DNA from: Chondrosia reniformis
Lineage: Eukaryota; Porifera; Demospongiae; Chondrillida; Chondrillidae
NCBI GenBank assembly: GCA_947172415.1
Contig: OX359191.1
Location: 8,231,130-8,295,129 of the forward strand
Direction: 5' to 3'
DNA length: 64,000 bases
Made by a program: the position numbers and the translations under genes. How positions within the stretch are numbered: position 1 is the first letter of the stretch; each line of letters begins with the position of its first letter. A model generated the notes under the pieces. It searched no databases and was not told the DNA's origin. It saw only the letters and a list, made by a program, of their open reading frames with translations. Below, piece by piece: positions 33,701 through 48,305 of the stretch.

Positions 33701-36700
33701 TTTATATTTTGTGTGTATATATACAACAATACTACATTACTACAATCAAGTGTTGCAATTCTTAGTTTTAGTAAGGAAATACCAGCCCTTCACCTATCCA
33801 AGGAATGCTTGATACTGTATATTGACCCTATGTTAAATTCTATTCACATGTAGGTATACAAGTAAATAAAAAACATTTACAAAAATGATGTTAGATAAGG
33901 CTAATCATAGAGAAGTTGCATATATACTGAAATTTGAGTAACTTAGCCATACACTTCTGTGTTTGGGCTCACCAAGCTGAAGTAGGAATGGTGCAATCTC
34001 GAAATAACGTCATAGACAAGAGAAATATGCCTTCTCCATTACACTGTCTTCTAACTTACGTTCCAAAGCTTCTCTCTCAATTTGGATGCGAAGAGCATTC
34101 AATTCATTCCTTCTGAGAGTACAGTCCTAAATTGAGAAGCAGTCAAGTGTGACAGTGGCCATATGTGTGGGGTCTGTGGTCAGAACAGAAAGTCTTCTAA
34201 TGGACCATCCAATCATGTCTTAGAAACCACACACATTAAAGGGCCACTGAAGTGGTCAAAATTGATTTCGAAATAAGATGATTTTTGAAGAGTTTACTAA
34301 ACGTCCATATGAATTTTGAAGTTCGTATGGACGATTTATAACTTTTACGTGTCCGCATAAGTTTGCATATTAGCGGTAGTCCATTCAATAGAAGAAAAAG
34401 AATAAAAAATGAATTTTGGAAATGGGCCTATTCCTGGTTTGCTACTTTTTGAATGCTGTAGAGTGTCGAAACATGTTTTGGCCTTTAGAAAAGCGTGCAT
34501 TAATGGCTGCAAATAACCGAATATAACCGAAAATCACTTTGTTGTTGTTTTATGAGGTGTTGCTTGCTAATACAGATAGGGCGGCCATTTTTTCCCAGCC
34601 ATTCCTACTTAGAGAGTACTACCATACTCTTTGATATTCCCACATGTTAAGAATTTTATTTAAATAATTTATTCTGATTGTAAAGGTTGTGGTTGAACTT
34701 ATCAGTGGTGGCTACTCGCTCCTCCTGGACCAGCCCAGGGTGGATGCTCTGTATGACAAGGCAGTTGTGGTAGACCTGCCCACTGCTGTGGATTGTGAGC
34801 ACAGAGGAAGCTGCACACTACAGGCAAAGAGGAAGGTGCTCCTGGACACTGCACTGGAGCACGGGCAACAGAGGTTTCTGCTGGAATGCATTGAAGACTT
34901 TAGCACTAGAGGTGAGTTAATCGCCATGTTATCTTTGGTATTGCAACTACCTTACTCAGCTAGTCTACATTTTTCAAGCAGTTGTATATTAATAATCTAT
35001 GTACAATACATCACCATATTCCTACAAGGTTATCCAACATAAGAGGCTAAGGAAACATAACAGACTAAAACACATAGGACTCATAGAACTTAGGGCAACC
35101 TATAGAGCTTTGAATGAGGATACAGTTGGACTTGCTTTCTTCCTTTTCTCTACTACTCAATTTGATCACTGGTAATTCCACCCTTTATCAGTGACCCTGG
35201 GAGTCTTGTGTGGTCCCTTGTTAGTCCTGTGTATGGCATACGTATATGTATGTATGTACATACCTACCTGTATGTAGGAATGGATCCTGATGGATGTACT
35301 TTGCCCTTTCTATTGGATTGGGCCTGGGACAAGCTCTGTTATATCAAAAATGAGAAGGATAATAATAGTAAGTGATGTAATGTGTATGGCTGGGCTCCTA
35401 TAATTACTGTATGGCCTATTGGCAAAAGGTGGCACCACGTGTGGTATTCTCCTTTAAGGATGCGGCCTCAATCAGCACACCTCAAGCTAAAGGACATTGG
35501 CAGAAGGCTAAAGTTCTGTCACTAGAGAATCTGAACTGTGATTTGTGTTATAGCTAGTCCCTTGTAACAACAAATGTTCATCAGTAATTCACTGGCTCCC
35601 TATAAATTAGCCACATGAGCTAAGTGGAGTTCCAGTATTGGATACCTGATATGCATCAAGTCACTCGTGTTGCTTGTCAATGGTACTTGTTTGATGCTGA
35701 CATTTGCACAGGTGTTAAGCTGCTGAACACCTCTATTGAGGATCCTTCTCATCACATGGATCCTGGTGTGATTGGACAGTTGTACAACCTTTCTGCTCAG
35801 CTGAGAACTCTTTCTTGGTTCTTCAATACTCTTTATGAGACCAGCCAGAAGCTTCTAGAAGACAAAGGAGAGACAAATACTCAGCAAGGTAAGGTGCTTT
35901 TGCTGGAAGAATATGCTTCCCTTGAGATCTGCCCAATATACTGTATAATTCCATTTTGCAGGGCAAATGGATCTTCTTGGCAAAATGCTTGGAGCTGCTT
36001 TTCATGCAAAGGTGTTGATTGATAATTTCTTTTTCCATTTTCTTATACAACGTTTGGTGTCTTGCCTTGACTACATATGTTAATACACAGTAGAGTAAAA
36101 ATTAAGTTTTCTAAAACATATTTGTCTTGCAGTATATTGATGTACTCCTGTGGAGCTTTAAGAACAATTTGTTAAATTATCCATTTTCAAAAAGTAAGCC
36201 TACCATATATGGGCAATAGCTGTTAGCATGGTAACACATTTAGCATGGTTATTTCAGTTTTGTGGCAACTTAACCTCAAATGTATTGTTTTCATTTTGAA
36301 GAAGCTTGTGATAGAGTTGTTAATTATGCTCTTTGATAAAGTAGGTTCACCCTACAGTGTTTGTTAGTTTAAGCTTATTTGTGAAGATGCTTGACTCAAA
36401 GATGTAGACTTCTGTCTACCTTTTGTGCATTCTTTATCTCCTCAGACGATACTTTGCTATCCCATCCGGAAGGTCCAATTGATGACAGGTTAGTTAATCT
36501 TGCTATTCAGTGATCAGACCTCCACTTATGTGTACAAGTGTGTATAAGCGAGAGGAAGACAGTTTGCTGAAGAGAGGAAAGGAAGGCGGCCAATGAGAGG
36601 GTTGTATGAGCCAAGAGACACAGTTAAATGGGGCAATATAGACCTAGTGTGCATAGCACATGAAGCATTCAGACATCAATAAATTGACTTACAAAAACAT

Positions 36701-39700
36701 ATTTGATTTCCATTTCCATAGGAACCAGCCTTTCATTGTGGAAATGATGACAATAGCCCAGGAACAGCAGGTGGAGGCATTGGAACAGAAATGGGAATAC
36801 CCTCCTCCTGACTTTGAAGTTGGTCTTTGTTTACAGTGAATCCAATCCTAATTCACATTGATGCTTCTACCTCTTCTTCTTGATAGGCTGTACTTGACCT
36901 CTTCTCCTGCATATTGACAGACATGCCGGACTGCATTGTATCCTCTTAATAGACTGTTCAGCAGTACTTGGATACAGCACCAGATGGATGTGTTGTTTAT
37001 CTCCTCGCCTGTAGCTCTCACCTGTAGCTCTCACCTGTAACTCTCGCCTGTAGCTCTCACCTGTAGCTCTCACCTGTAGCTCTCACCTGTAGCCCTATTT
37101 GTATTCTAAGAATGTACTGATCAATAGCATTCCGTGGCCATCTTTACAAAGTATGGATTACTGATGTACATATGCTTGTAATGTGATACTAACACCTATA
37201 GATATACGTATTATATAGTATAATTGCTCTTCCATTGTAAGCTGTGCAAATGGTCTCTCATCTCAAATGCCTTCCAAGCTCACTTATAGTTGAGAGCACC
37301 AACCACTGCTCCTCTGTTTCCATAAGACAAAACCTCCGCTTCATGTGCTGTGAACTTAACTGAGCATTCAAGGTGATGTACTATCTGATGGATGTTGTCA
37401 ATCTCACCAAGGGAGATGTGGAGTTGCCAGATCTAGCAGAGCTGTACCAGAAGTGTTTCTTCCTCTCCAGAGAGAGCAGGTTGACAGTGCGTGGCCTGTG
37501 GTTCCTGGATGTGGCTCTACAGATCGCTCACAGTGGAGATGGTGATGACCAGGTCAAAGGTATAGCCAATGTAAGGACCTAATTAGGAGATTAGAGGGAT
37601 TCACCTGTGTAGTATGTCATGTCACCTAATCGTGTATTACAGTATGTGTACTATATTATGTGTATATACTGATAACGTATAATGCATGAATGTGAATCAC
37701 TGACTAGGCAGAGAGTGCCTGTTGTCTAAACATGTTTACTGAAAGATAATGGTTTGGTTACTTTCTCTGATTGTAGGAGGCAGTGTGTAGTTTGAAGACC
37801 TCTGGGACGGTTCTGATGGAGAAACAACACTACCTTGTTATGAGGGTCCTGCTGGATCTTGGTGAGTAAGTGTCTTAAGAAGGTGGGACTGGTTAATGAA
37901 TTATCAGACGTGATGGTCAAACCACAACTATTTAATGGAGGAATATTGTAACAGCTAGATAAGTCATTCTATATGGTATTAATCATTCTACTAACTTTGG
38001 AGTAGTTCATATGTGTTGTCTATGTAAGTTATATTATATGTGGTGTCCTGACTCCTCCTCGTATTTAGGATGCTCAAAAGAGGCTTTTGACTACTACAAC
38101 TTCTTTAGCAACAAGATATCCCTTGACGATGAGAACCACCTTCACATTCAGATAGTCCTTGAGGTCCTCTCTAAGGAGGAGAAGATGCACAGAGCTCTTC
38201 TGATTTGTAGAAGCTTTGAATCAGCTGATAAAGAAGAAGAATATTATATTGTATTACTGGATGTCTGTAAGAAAGGTTAGCTTTTCAGTCAAAGACCAAG
38301 CCATGTAGCCATGAGGTTGCTAAGAGGCGGTCTCTGTAGCCATGAGGTTGCTAAGAGGCGGTCTCTGTAGCCATGAGGTTGCTAAGAGGCGGTCTCTGTA
38401 GCCATGAGGTTGCTAAGAGGCGGTCTCTGTAGCCATGAGGTTGCTAAGAAGCGGTCTCTGTAGCCATGAGGAACCCAGTAATGAAACAACTAGTGTATTC
38501 CACAATAAGACACTATCACTGTTTGATGAACCCAGTAGGACTATGAGGATAGTTTTAGAGACAATTTTATTGTTCTTATGCAGTTCACAAGCTCTCTAAG
38601 CTGGTCTCCCAGGAGCTGACATCATCAGAGATGACAATCTGTTTGGATTATCTGGCCAATGAGACAAGCAGTGTGGAGCATAAGGAACTGCTTGTCCTCT
38701 GCTTGATGCAGTGGGGCTTCTATCCAGAGGCCCAGGCTCTTAATGAAGAGGTACTCAAGGGCCATCACAGCTTGTTGGACACCAATCAGGCTAGGAAGGC
38801 TAATGAGAGGAAAATACTCCTTGATGGATTTATGAGATGCGACCCCAGCCTCATGTATGACATTCCTAAGGTTGAACAAGTTATAATTAAAGAAGGTAAG
38901 TGTAAGTCCCAATGTATGCGTGTTTCTTATGATGCCTTTCTTCAGAATGTACTCATATATATACAGTGAACCTGTATTAAAGGGTCACCTTCCTAGGATG
39001 CAGTCACTTGCTTAAAAGTTGCTATCTCAATTGAGTCCCAAAAATTCACTTCTGTATACTTACGTATGCTCTGATAGTGTAGTCAGTCACCCATTTAGTG
39101 TAGTCCCAGCTGAATATTTATTGACATCAGTGCCCATTTCCTACAGCTCGTGGGCTGAGGCTATTGTACATTATGTATGAGGTTCTGTAGTGTGGATGTT
39201 GTCATAGTAGGGGGTCCTACAGGGTTATGTAACTGTCTGCTGAGTCATAGGAAATAGGCTGTTCTGGGACCTCCTCAAAGTAATTTTGGGGGGTGTATTA
39301 ATTAATAGTTTTATCTAAGTAGTTGTGCTTTTCAGAATGTGATGAGAGAGAGGTTATATGACACATTTCATCTGTACAGCTTGACTGAAGCCTATCTACT
39401 CAGTGTGGTTAGATATATGTATGTACGTATATGTCAATATTACCAGTAGTGACATATGAAGGAGCTATACCCGTAAAAGTTGTTTGTACCTATATGTCAA
39501 TATTACCAGTATTGACATATGAAGGAGCTAGTTGTTTCCTAATACGTACTTCCATTTATGGCTTTGTTGTGATAACCTTATTAAAGGCTTTGCTTATAAA
39601 AATCAATTTATTGTCTATTGACTTGCATTTGCTGTCATTTCATACATTGTTGGCCTAAATGTGAGTATCTTGAAAGAAAGCTAAAAGTACTCATATACAA

Positions 39701-42700
39701 AGACATTAATGTTATTTGTCTCTGTTTTTGTTCTCAAGAAAGTGAATATAGTTTGTATTATACGTATGCACTTTTCATTCATTGTATGGAAATGCCATAA
39801 ATTGGTTGGTTAATGAATAAAATACAATGATTAAGGATTATTTATCTCTGTATGTATATTATTGTTTTTCTTGCTTCATATTAGGTACTCAACCTGTTCC
39901 CATGACAACTGTGATAGCAAAGCAGGGTCACATGAAAGCCATCTCGGCAACCAAACTGATGGAAAGTATGATGGAGAGTAGAGCTAGGATGTTCACTGAG
40001 CCAAATACGCCAACGTTTGGTTTCTCCTTTAGTAGTGCATCCAGAAGAGAGAGCTACACCAGGTCATCTCTAATGTAAGCCTACAAGCATAAGAGGCTAG
40101 GGATGCACAAAGAACATAACAGACTAAAACACATAGGACTCATAGAACTTAGGGCAAGACTATAGAGCTTTGAATTAGGATACAGTTGGACTTGTTTTCT
40201 TTCTTTTCTCCACTTCTCCATCGGGCCAGACAGTAAATACTTGTACTGTCTTGTTTGATGGTATTAGCTTTGTAATGGATACCTGTATGCACAAAAACTA
40301 CATTAAGTTCAGTTCCTAAAGTGTATACTTAATCTAATGTATAGCATTTAGCATAATTAATACTTTGTGGTTTTGGTGTATCTGAAGTGCTTGTCAAGTG
40401 ATGTTACATTTATTGCTGGTAACTGTGACTGTTATAAATAATTATAGGGATTGACTCAATAATACATTGCCATACCTCTCTACTAGGGCCACTCCCTTAT
40501 CTTCCAGAAGGAGTCTCATATCAATGATAGCAGAGCGATCCCAACTGAAGACCCACAGCCAACAGAGAGTGCTAACACCATCCAATGAGCAGATCACATG
40601 TCACACTGAACTGGGAGACGGAAGAAATGTCACCCTAAGTATTCTCAGGAGCAAAATAAAGGCCCTGGGCTCTTCTTTCAGGCTGCCGTCAGAGCTGCAC
40701 ACCCCAAGTATGAAGAGACCTTCATCACGCATATCTCGGCAGACGGGCTCCGTGGGCCCCACCCCCAGGTCTATTCTGAAGAGGAACACACCTCTTAGCA
40801 AGGCAAAGCGCCTTGAGACCAGAGAGGAAGATCAATCACTCTTGACTGCTGCTACGGGAACCTCAGCCAGAAGAATAACGTGAGTAGCTCTAACCGTTTG
40901 GTGTTGCCTGATTGAGCTCCTATAGTGCATCTAAACTGTATATTCATGAATAGGGCGGCCATGTTTTTTCTGGCCATCCCTACTTAGGGAGTACTATGTT
41001 AAGCACTCACATGACTTCATAGCTATGGCTTCTAGGTGAGAGAGATTGTACGTATGTAGTTCATTACTTTGTCCTTGTTTGGTCTAAGACAGACTGCTGA
41101 ATCAGTGGACTCGTACATTTGAAGTCCATTCCTCTGTATATATGTACATATATCATGAGGTTGTAGTACACTTAGCTGGACATCCTTATTTACTGCATAG
41201 TTGTAATGTAAGTAGGTTAGCAATGTATCCTAATTGGTACTTAAAATGTGATTAGTGGAAGACTTTGCATTAGAATATGTAAATTACTGGAAAGCGTAAC
41301 TCTTTTGTGTTACCTGGAAAGGTGTCCCTTAATTAGGAGTGATTAAACCTTAGCCTTTGAATTAATGTATATGATTACTTTAGGGCCTTAATTTACGATT
41401 ATAAAATTTGACTTAAATCAGTGATTTTATTAGGGAGTGGAATATCAAAGTCTCTTATAAACAGTAAAAGATACAGCGCTGATTTAAAGTTTATGTGCCT
41501 CTGCATGATGCGTTACTTTCTTCTGATCATGAAACTGTTCTTTTCTTGTAAATCTAGTTTTGCACTGTCCCCTGACCCTAGTTTGACACCTACTCCTTCA
41601 AGTGCTGTACAAATGCCTGCTATGAGTAGTACAGCAGGGAGTGATGACTTTACAAGCACCATTAACCAGTTTACCTCCAGTAACCAAGACAGGTTTGTAC
41701 CAAAAGGGTTGGACTTTAGCCGTGATGAGGAGGACTCTGAAGAGTTTGTGGATGCTACGGCTGATGAAGAGGAGGATGAGAAGATGAAAACTGAAGAGCT
41801 GACAAGAAGGATTCTTGGAAGCGATAGAAGCAGTCAGGAAGAAGATGAAGATATGCAGCTGCAACTCTCACCGGATTCCTTTAATCTGGGTGAGCTGGAT
41901 GTAGGGGAGGACAAACTTGAAAGCAGTTTTGAGCACCAAGGATCTCCCATTCCCTCCCCTCCCCAATCTCAACACTCCTCAGAAATCCTGAAGGAACAGA
42001 TTTCAAAGGAGTCACTTGGAAGGAGCCCCATCTCTGAGACTGCCCTCACTAGCTCCACTGGTCTCTATGAAAGCACCAGTTTTGCCTCCTCCAGTAGTAA
42101 GCCTCTTAGTTCATCCCAGAGGACCTATCACTTCCTCTCTCAGGATGTCAGAGAAAAGTTTCTCTCGTCCAGCAATCCTAATCAAGCAGGTCCAACTGGA
42201 ACTAGTACTCCCCGCCCACTTGCCAGGTCCAAGCTATTAGAAGCCACTCAGGCTTCCACTGAGATAAAGTACCAATTTAGTCCTCCAATCCCTCTTTCAC
42301 CTCCTCCAAGTGAGCAAATGGAGTCAAAGGAAAGGGAAGCTGAAACAGGAGGAACAGAAGCAGGTGATGTCACTCCTATTCGTCCCTTTGTTTTTTCTCC
42401 GCCATTTACAAGGTCAGCAAGTAGACAGAAAAAATCTGAGGAATTTAAGAGGACTTCTTTAGCTGAAGCCACAGTTACTTCCAGTGGACGTAGAAAGAGG
42501 TATTGTATTGCAACATACCATTTGATCCTATTCATATGTTAAATTTCCTTCAACATTCATATTACATTTTTAGAATAGGTGGAGTTACAGACATACGTAT
42601 TCATATGTTTCTAAACTATCGTTGTGAAATATGATTAGTATCTTTACCTCCAGCATGACTCAAACTTGTTCTCTTATAACAATCAAAGTATTTTTGGATT

Positions 42701-42887
42701 GTCATTGCAGAGAATATAAAGTTTCAATTTATTCTTATTCAGCACAAGAATTAAGGCCAAACTTAGTGACACTTCTCCACCCAAATCAGCTTCCCCTCCG
42801 GGTTCTAGAAGAACTCCAAGGACAAGACCCAGTAACATCAGTGGTTCCAGTGTTAGGAGAAGCAAACGGCTTTTGAACAAGAAATGA
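18755..42887 (+). CDS. AHCTF1: Nucleoporin ELYS / AHCTF1
   Basis: ELYS seeds nuclear pore assembly on chromatin by recruiting the Nup107-160 complex after mitosis. The first exon starts at ATG 18755 ([12 protein letters not shown]) and opens a beta-propeller of about 490 residues ([90 protein letters not shown], the last close to vertebrate ELYS). Exon 22207-22267 ([20 protein letters not shown]) joins in phase 0 to 34686 ([20 protein letters not shown]) across a 12.4-kb intron. The helical ELYS domain continues through 38894 ([20 protein letters not shown]). A Ser/Pro/acidic tail follows (39885-42497), and a basic C-terminus ([19 protein letters not shown]) with TGA at 42885-42887. The total is about 1,600 residues by rough count, shorter than human (2,266). 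The propeller and alpha-helical region are firm; individual small exons are less so. Confidence 0.88.
21228..21322. repeat. Palindromic fold-back element in an ELYS intron
   Basis: The left arm ttattacacgctctcaatgg and the right arm ccattgtgagcgtgtaataa are inverted copies with one mismatch. An inner pair tttactgcac/gtgcagtaaa extends the hairpin. The size of about 95 bp suits a small MITE. Confidence 0.7.
22687..25083 (-). CDS. Short-chain collagen C4 / spongin-type collagen, copy A
   Basis: This is an extracellular-matrix collagen of 746 residues in two exons (24993-25083; 22687-24836). The N-terminus [20 protein letters not shown] plus LIIEG is a type II signal-anchor-like helix. A basic RKR site follows (GLRKRQ), a plausible furin cleavage point. 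A triple-helical Gly-X-Y region (from about [19 protein letters not shown]) spans about 500 residues, with two interruptions containing [18 protein letters not shown] and a second Cys. These interruptions lie 630 nt apart, which points to an internal duplication. The C-terminal domain of about 180 residues begins [14 protein letters not shown] and ends LTCAVCTK, with many cysteines; it matches the domain of sponge and mollusc short-chain collagen C4-like proteins. The gene lies antisense inside an ELYS intron, in tandem with copy B. Confidence 0.92.
25295..25440 (-). pseudogene. Collagen 5' exon fragment (unit 1)
   Basis: Read on the minus strand, an acceptor is followed by codons like [20 protein letters not shown] and [17 protein letters not shown], then non-collagen sequence. 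It resembles the start of exon 2 of the intact genes but has lost the helix and C-terminal domain. Copies occur at 30598-30733 and 31972-32117. Confidence 0.75.
25907..26656. mobile_element. Inverted-repeat element of about 750 bp
   Basis: Near-perfect terminal inverted repeats of about 50 nt bound the element. The left end has gaaagggatcatgtgacaag and then agaagtggcatatatac; the right end is the reverse complement. The inside holds an inner palindrome (26509-26595; gtgacttagcc / ggttaagtcac) and several ggcttttattggaga-like short repeats. No transposase frame is visible, so it is non-autonomous. Part of the left end recurs at 31207-31410 and a degenerate end at 33893-33975. Confidence 0.7.
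26657..27552. other. Spacer between collagen copies
   Basis: There is no gene. Positions 26845-27230 recur in degenerate form at 32425-32815, upstream of the broken collagen copy, so the spacer is part of the amplified unit. It also contains one copy (27135-27230) of a dispersed repeat with ccatccctacttagagagta. Confidence 0.6.
27553..27603 (-). pseudogene. Collagen 3' end remnant at a duplication junction
   Basis: The sequence tactttgtgcacactgcaca, followed by tgtcagcagtgtgttcgactgataagga, equals the last coding bases of the collagen genes (compare 22690-22737). It is directly followed by sequence that normally lies about 380 bp downstream (compare 22305). It marks a deletion or recombination breakpoint. 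Confidence 0.8.
27991..30378 (-). CDS. Short-chain collagen C4 / spongin-type collagen, copy B
   Basis: This 743-residue collagen has exons 30288-30378 and 27991-30131, and the same layout as copy A: signal-anchor helix, RKR site, Gly-X-Y region with two Cys-bearing interruptions, and Cys-rich C-terminal domain. The C-terminal domain from [10 protein letters not shown] to the stop is identical in protein sequence to copy A, and the N-terminal exon differs at only a few residues. Differences concentrate in patches of the triple helix, which is three residues shorter overall. Both copies look functional: there are no stops or frameshifts, and the donor and acceptor are intact. Like copy A it is antisense within the ELYS intron. 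Confidence 0.92.
30598..30733 (-). pseudogene. Collagen 5' exon fragment (unit 2)
   Basis: This is the duplicate of the fragment at 25295-25440, nearly identical in sequence and placed equally far from copy B. Confidence 0.75.
31207..31410. mobile_element. Truncated copy of the 25907 element
   Basis: It begins like 25907 (gaaagggatcatgtgacaag, agaagtggcatatatac). It includes a perfect 9-bp-stem hairpin (ggggtttgt-attttt-acaaacccc near 31284) and breaks off near 31410, after ttagccatacacatcacttc, without the right terminus. Confidence 0.65.
31462..31576. repeat. Second copy of the 12.4-kb dispersed repeat
   Basis: A single minisatellite-like unit (agttaccaaatggtctctaa) is followed by gaatgcatgcaaccaaccg and tcctagctcac, paralleling 12357-12475. 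Confidence 0.65.
31640..32420. repeat. Degenerate third copy of collagen 5' flank
   Basis: Segments match 25635-25760 (tttgctgctactat ... taagtacctgtatatattac) and 25190-25620 in rearranged order, with indels. It represents an older copy of the duplicated unit. Confidence 0.65.
31972..32117 (-). pseudogene. Collagen 5' exon fragment (third copy)
   Basis: It is like 25295-25440, but it keeps the cagtatctgccttttcctca segment, giving LRKRQ-like coding. It therefore predates or differs from the other two fragments. Confidence 0.7.
32822..33579 (-). pseudogene. Broken third collagen gene (copy C)
   Basis: The first exon (from 33579; [20 protein letters not shown]) encodes the signal-anchor helix, then extra sequence absent from A and B ([20 protein letters not shown]). 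Exon 2 (to about 33156) has [20 protein letters not shown] and about 15 Gly-X-Y triplets, then shifts frame near 32955. A remnant [17 protein letters not shown] and the start of the C-terminal domain ([12 protein letters not shown]) follow, after which the sequence switches to spacer DNA at about 32822. Most of the helix and C-terminal domain are missing. The exon 1 donor phase does not appear to match exon 2. A short transcribed product cannot be excluded. Confidence 0.75.
33893..33975. mobile_element. Degenerate terminal part of the 25907 element family
   Basis: agataaggctaatcatagag, aagttgcatatatactgaaa and acttagccatacac resemble the reverse complement of the right end of the 25907-26656 element. 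Confidence 0.55.
33976..34685. other. Right end of the 12.4-kb ELYS intron
   Basis: No gene is seen. It contains a short hairpin (cgtccatatga / ttcgtatggacg, 34307-34337) and one copy (34582-34640) of the dispersed ccattcctacttagagagta repeat. The ELYS acceptor is at 34684-34685. Confidence 0.55.
35043..35170. repeat. Dispersed repeat in an ELYS intron (copy 1)
   Basis: Sequence with cataacagactaaaacacat, aggactcatagaacttaggg and tacagttggacttg matches 40090-40215 at high identity. No coding potential is seen. Confidence 0.8.
37008..37095. repeat. 13-bp minisatellite
   Basis: The unit cctgtagctctca repeats about six and a half times in an ELYS intron, with minor variants (cctgtaactctcg). 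Confidence 0.95.
38304..38473. repeat. 31-bp minisatellite
   Basis: Five full units of tgtagccatgaggttgctaa plus gaggcggtctc and a partial sixth lie in an ELYS intron. The copies are near-identical with no intervening spacers. Confidence 0.95.
39430..39530. repeat. Two-copy direct repeat
   Basis: tatatgtcaatattaccagt followed by gacatatgaaggagcta occurs twice, roughly 60 bp apart. Each copy contains the inverted pair tatgtcaatat / tgacata. Confidence 0.8.
40090..40215. repeat. Dispersed repeat in an ELYS intron (copy 2)
   Basis: This is the counterpart of 35043-35170, with a small insertion at its left end. Confidence 0.8.
40951..41000. repeat. Dispersed ccatccctactta repeat
   Basis: gggcggccatgttttttctg and gccatccctacttagggagt match copies at 27135, 32718 and 34582. 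Confidence 0.7.
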
Positions 42888-46405
<3,518 letters not shown>

Positions 46406-46859
46406 GGAGAACCCTCTACTATATGTATTGATTAATATGTATACATTGGGGTAATTATGGTACATTGTATATCAGATCTAACTATGCATTCATGAGTGTA
46501 TGTACACCACCTAGGCTGTTTATCTTATATCCATTTTGACAAATTTTGAGTGATTTCACATGCTATTTTTGCATTCTGTAACAAGCCATCATTTTCTCAC
46601 TGTAGTAGAATTAGTTCATAAGTTATTGTTGTATTTGCTGTATAATTCCCTATACTTGTAATGAAGTCAAATAAGTCAAATGTTATTTATGCAAAGTACT
46701 ACTTATAATTGGTGTTATAACTTGTTGCTGTGAGGTATATTCAAACACGTACAAATTAAATCGAGTGTAGAACCTGTACAGGGATACCATGTTTGTTACT
46801 ACACAGACCAAAGCGTTAACGGTAACAATTTTTCCACAGTCAATTACACTGATTACATG
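46406..46859. other. Convergent 3' region of CDC42 and delta-tubulin
   Basis: This AT-rich interval between two opposing stop codons must hold both 3' untranslated regions. No other feature is seen. Confidence 0.5.
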
Positions 46860-48305
46860 CTATGTCTGACAGTAATAGTGATAGTTTGAAATTATAGTAT
46901 TCACAGTTTCCATAGCAACACCAAAATCTTCCTCTTCACATCCATACTGTTTGTACCAATGAACATATGCCCTTTCTGCCAGTTTCCCTCCTGCCTTCTC
47001 CACAACTGTATTCAAGTATGGTAGGACTACTGAGGAGTTTGAGAAGGAAGACATTGTCTTATTCTCTGAAAACGGTTGTTCTCTACTGAGCCACATATCG
47101 TGAGGAAACGGATTCCATGTCACAAAATTGTAACACTTTTCTGATTTGGATCTGTATCCAGCCATGTACCTTTGTTCAAAAGTGGACATGTTTGCCCTGC
47201 TGCCTCTAATTACAGAGGTTGTACTCACAGAATGAGCCTTGTTGGAGTATCTCACAGAATTCACACTTGCTGACTGAAGTAGTCGGGAGGAGAGCTGATC
47301 CCACGAAGGTGTAACTCCTGCAGAATGGGAGGGTGTGACCAACTTGAGGTGGGGGAGTGGGCAGGTAGACTTTAGCAGCTCCCAGGGCTCACTTCCATGG
47401 GCAATAAAACTACATAAATAAATAGGTAGAACAGGCAGTGATTGAATTTGGTGTCTATACGTATGTCTACCTTCTAGTGCCTGAAACAGGACGGAAGGCA
47501 TTGGATATGCAGCTGCCAATGTATTGATTAATCTCCATCATTGATTGGCTGATCATCTTTTCTTTCTTTTCCTTTTTTGGCAGCTTGGCTATGTCTTCTA
47601 ACACAGCATCATTTTGAAATATAATAGCACCATCTGAATACTCCTGGATGTGTGCTAAAGCAAGCAGAGAATTGTAGTGCTGAAGCGGCGAGTCGCCTGA
47701 TCTATGAGGAGCAACTACCACTGACAAGATGTAGGGTACCGGAAGTTCATCTCTGATTGCCTCAATTAAATGGGACCCCAGTCCTGTCCACAAGAGAGAA
47801 GCAGAAATGGGCATCTATAATTCTGATATCAAATATACGCAAAGCAGAACTTACCCGATCCAGTTCCGCCTGCTAGACTGTGCATTAAAATGGTGCCGCA
47901 AAATCTATCACAACTCTCAACTTCTCTTCTGTGACGCTCTAAAGCAGTAGCCAATAGCGCGGGCCCGCTCCCTGAGCTGCTAGGAGACCTCCCACCGTGA
48001 TACCCGTACGCCCAGTTTCCGCCTCTTCCACATTTATCGGTAACAACATTCTCCTCCTTGACTAGAGAGGGGATTCGTGCATCTTTTCGTAGTTGTTGGG
48101 CAACCTTGCGCTCACTGTCCACTAGAACTAAATGCAGTGTGTGGCTATCCTTCTTGCAGAGAGAAACAAATGAGTGAACTGATGAATCGTTTCTTTTCTT
48201 GGAATGCTTTTCACTGGTTTCAGTTTCTAAACTTAAAAGATCACGCCAAAACTGCTGACCAACCTGTAAACCACATTGACCAACCTGAATGAATACAGCA
48301 GCCAT
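46860..48305 (-). CDS. TUBD1: Delta-tubulin
   Basis: Delta-tubulin is a centriole-specific tubulin needed for stable triplet microtubules. Three exons join in phase: 48305 to about 47856, about 47786-47470, and about 47408-46860, giving about 435 residues (human 453). The N-terminus MAAVFIQVGQCGLQVGQQFW is the tubulin GQCG nucleotide loop. NWAYGYHGGR and the glycine-rich MHSLAGGTGSGLGS follow; the latter is split by intron 1 within the GGGTGSG-type motif. The C-terminal exon has NFVTWNPFPHDM, then YLNTVVEKAGGKLAERAYVH and YGCEEEDFGVAMETV, corresponding to the delta-tubulin KAYxHQYxxxGxEEEDF region. An insertion rich in Ser and Gly follows NWAYGY. It converges on CDC42. Confidence 0.93.
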
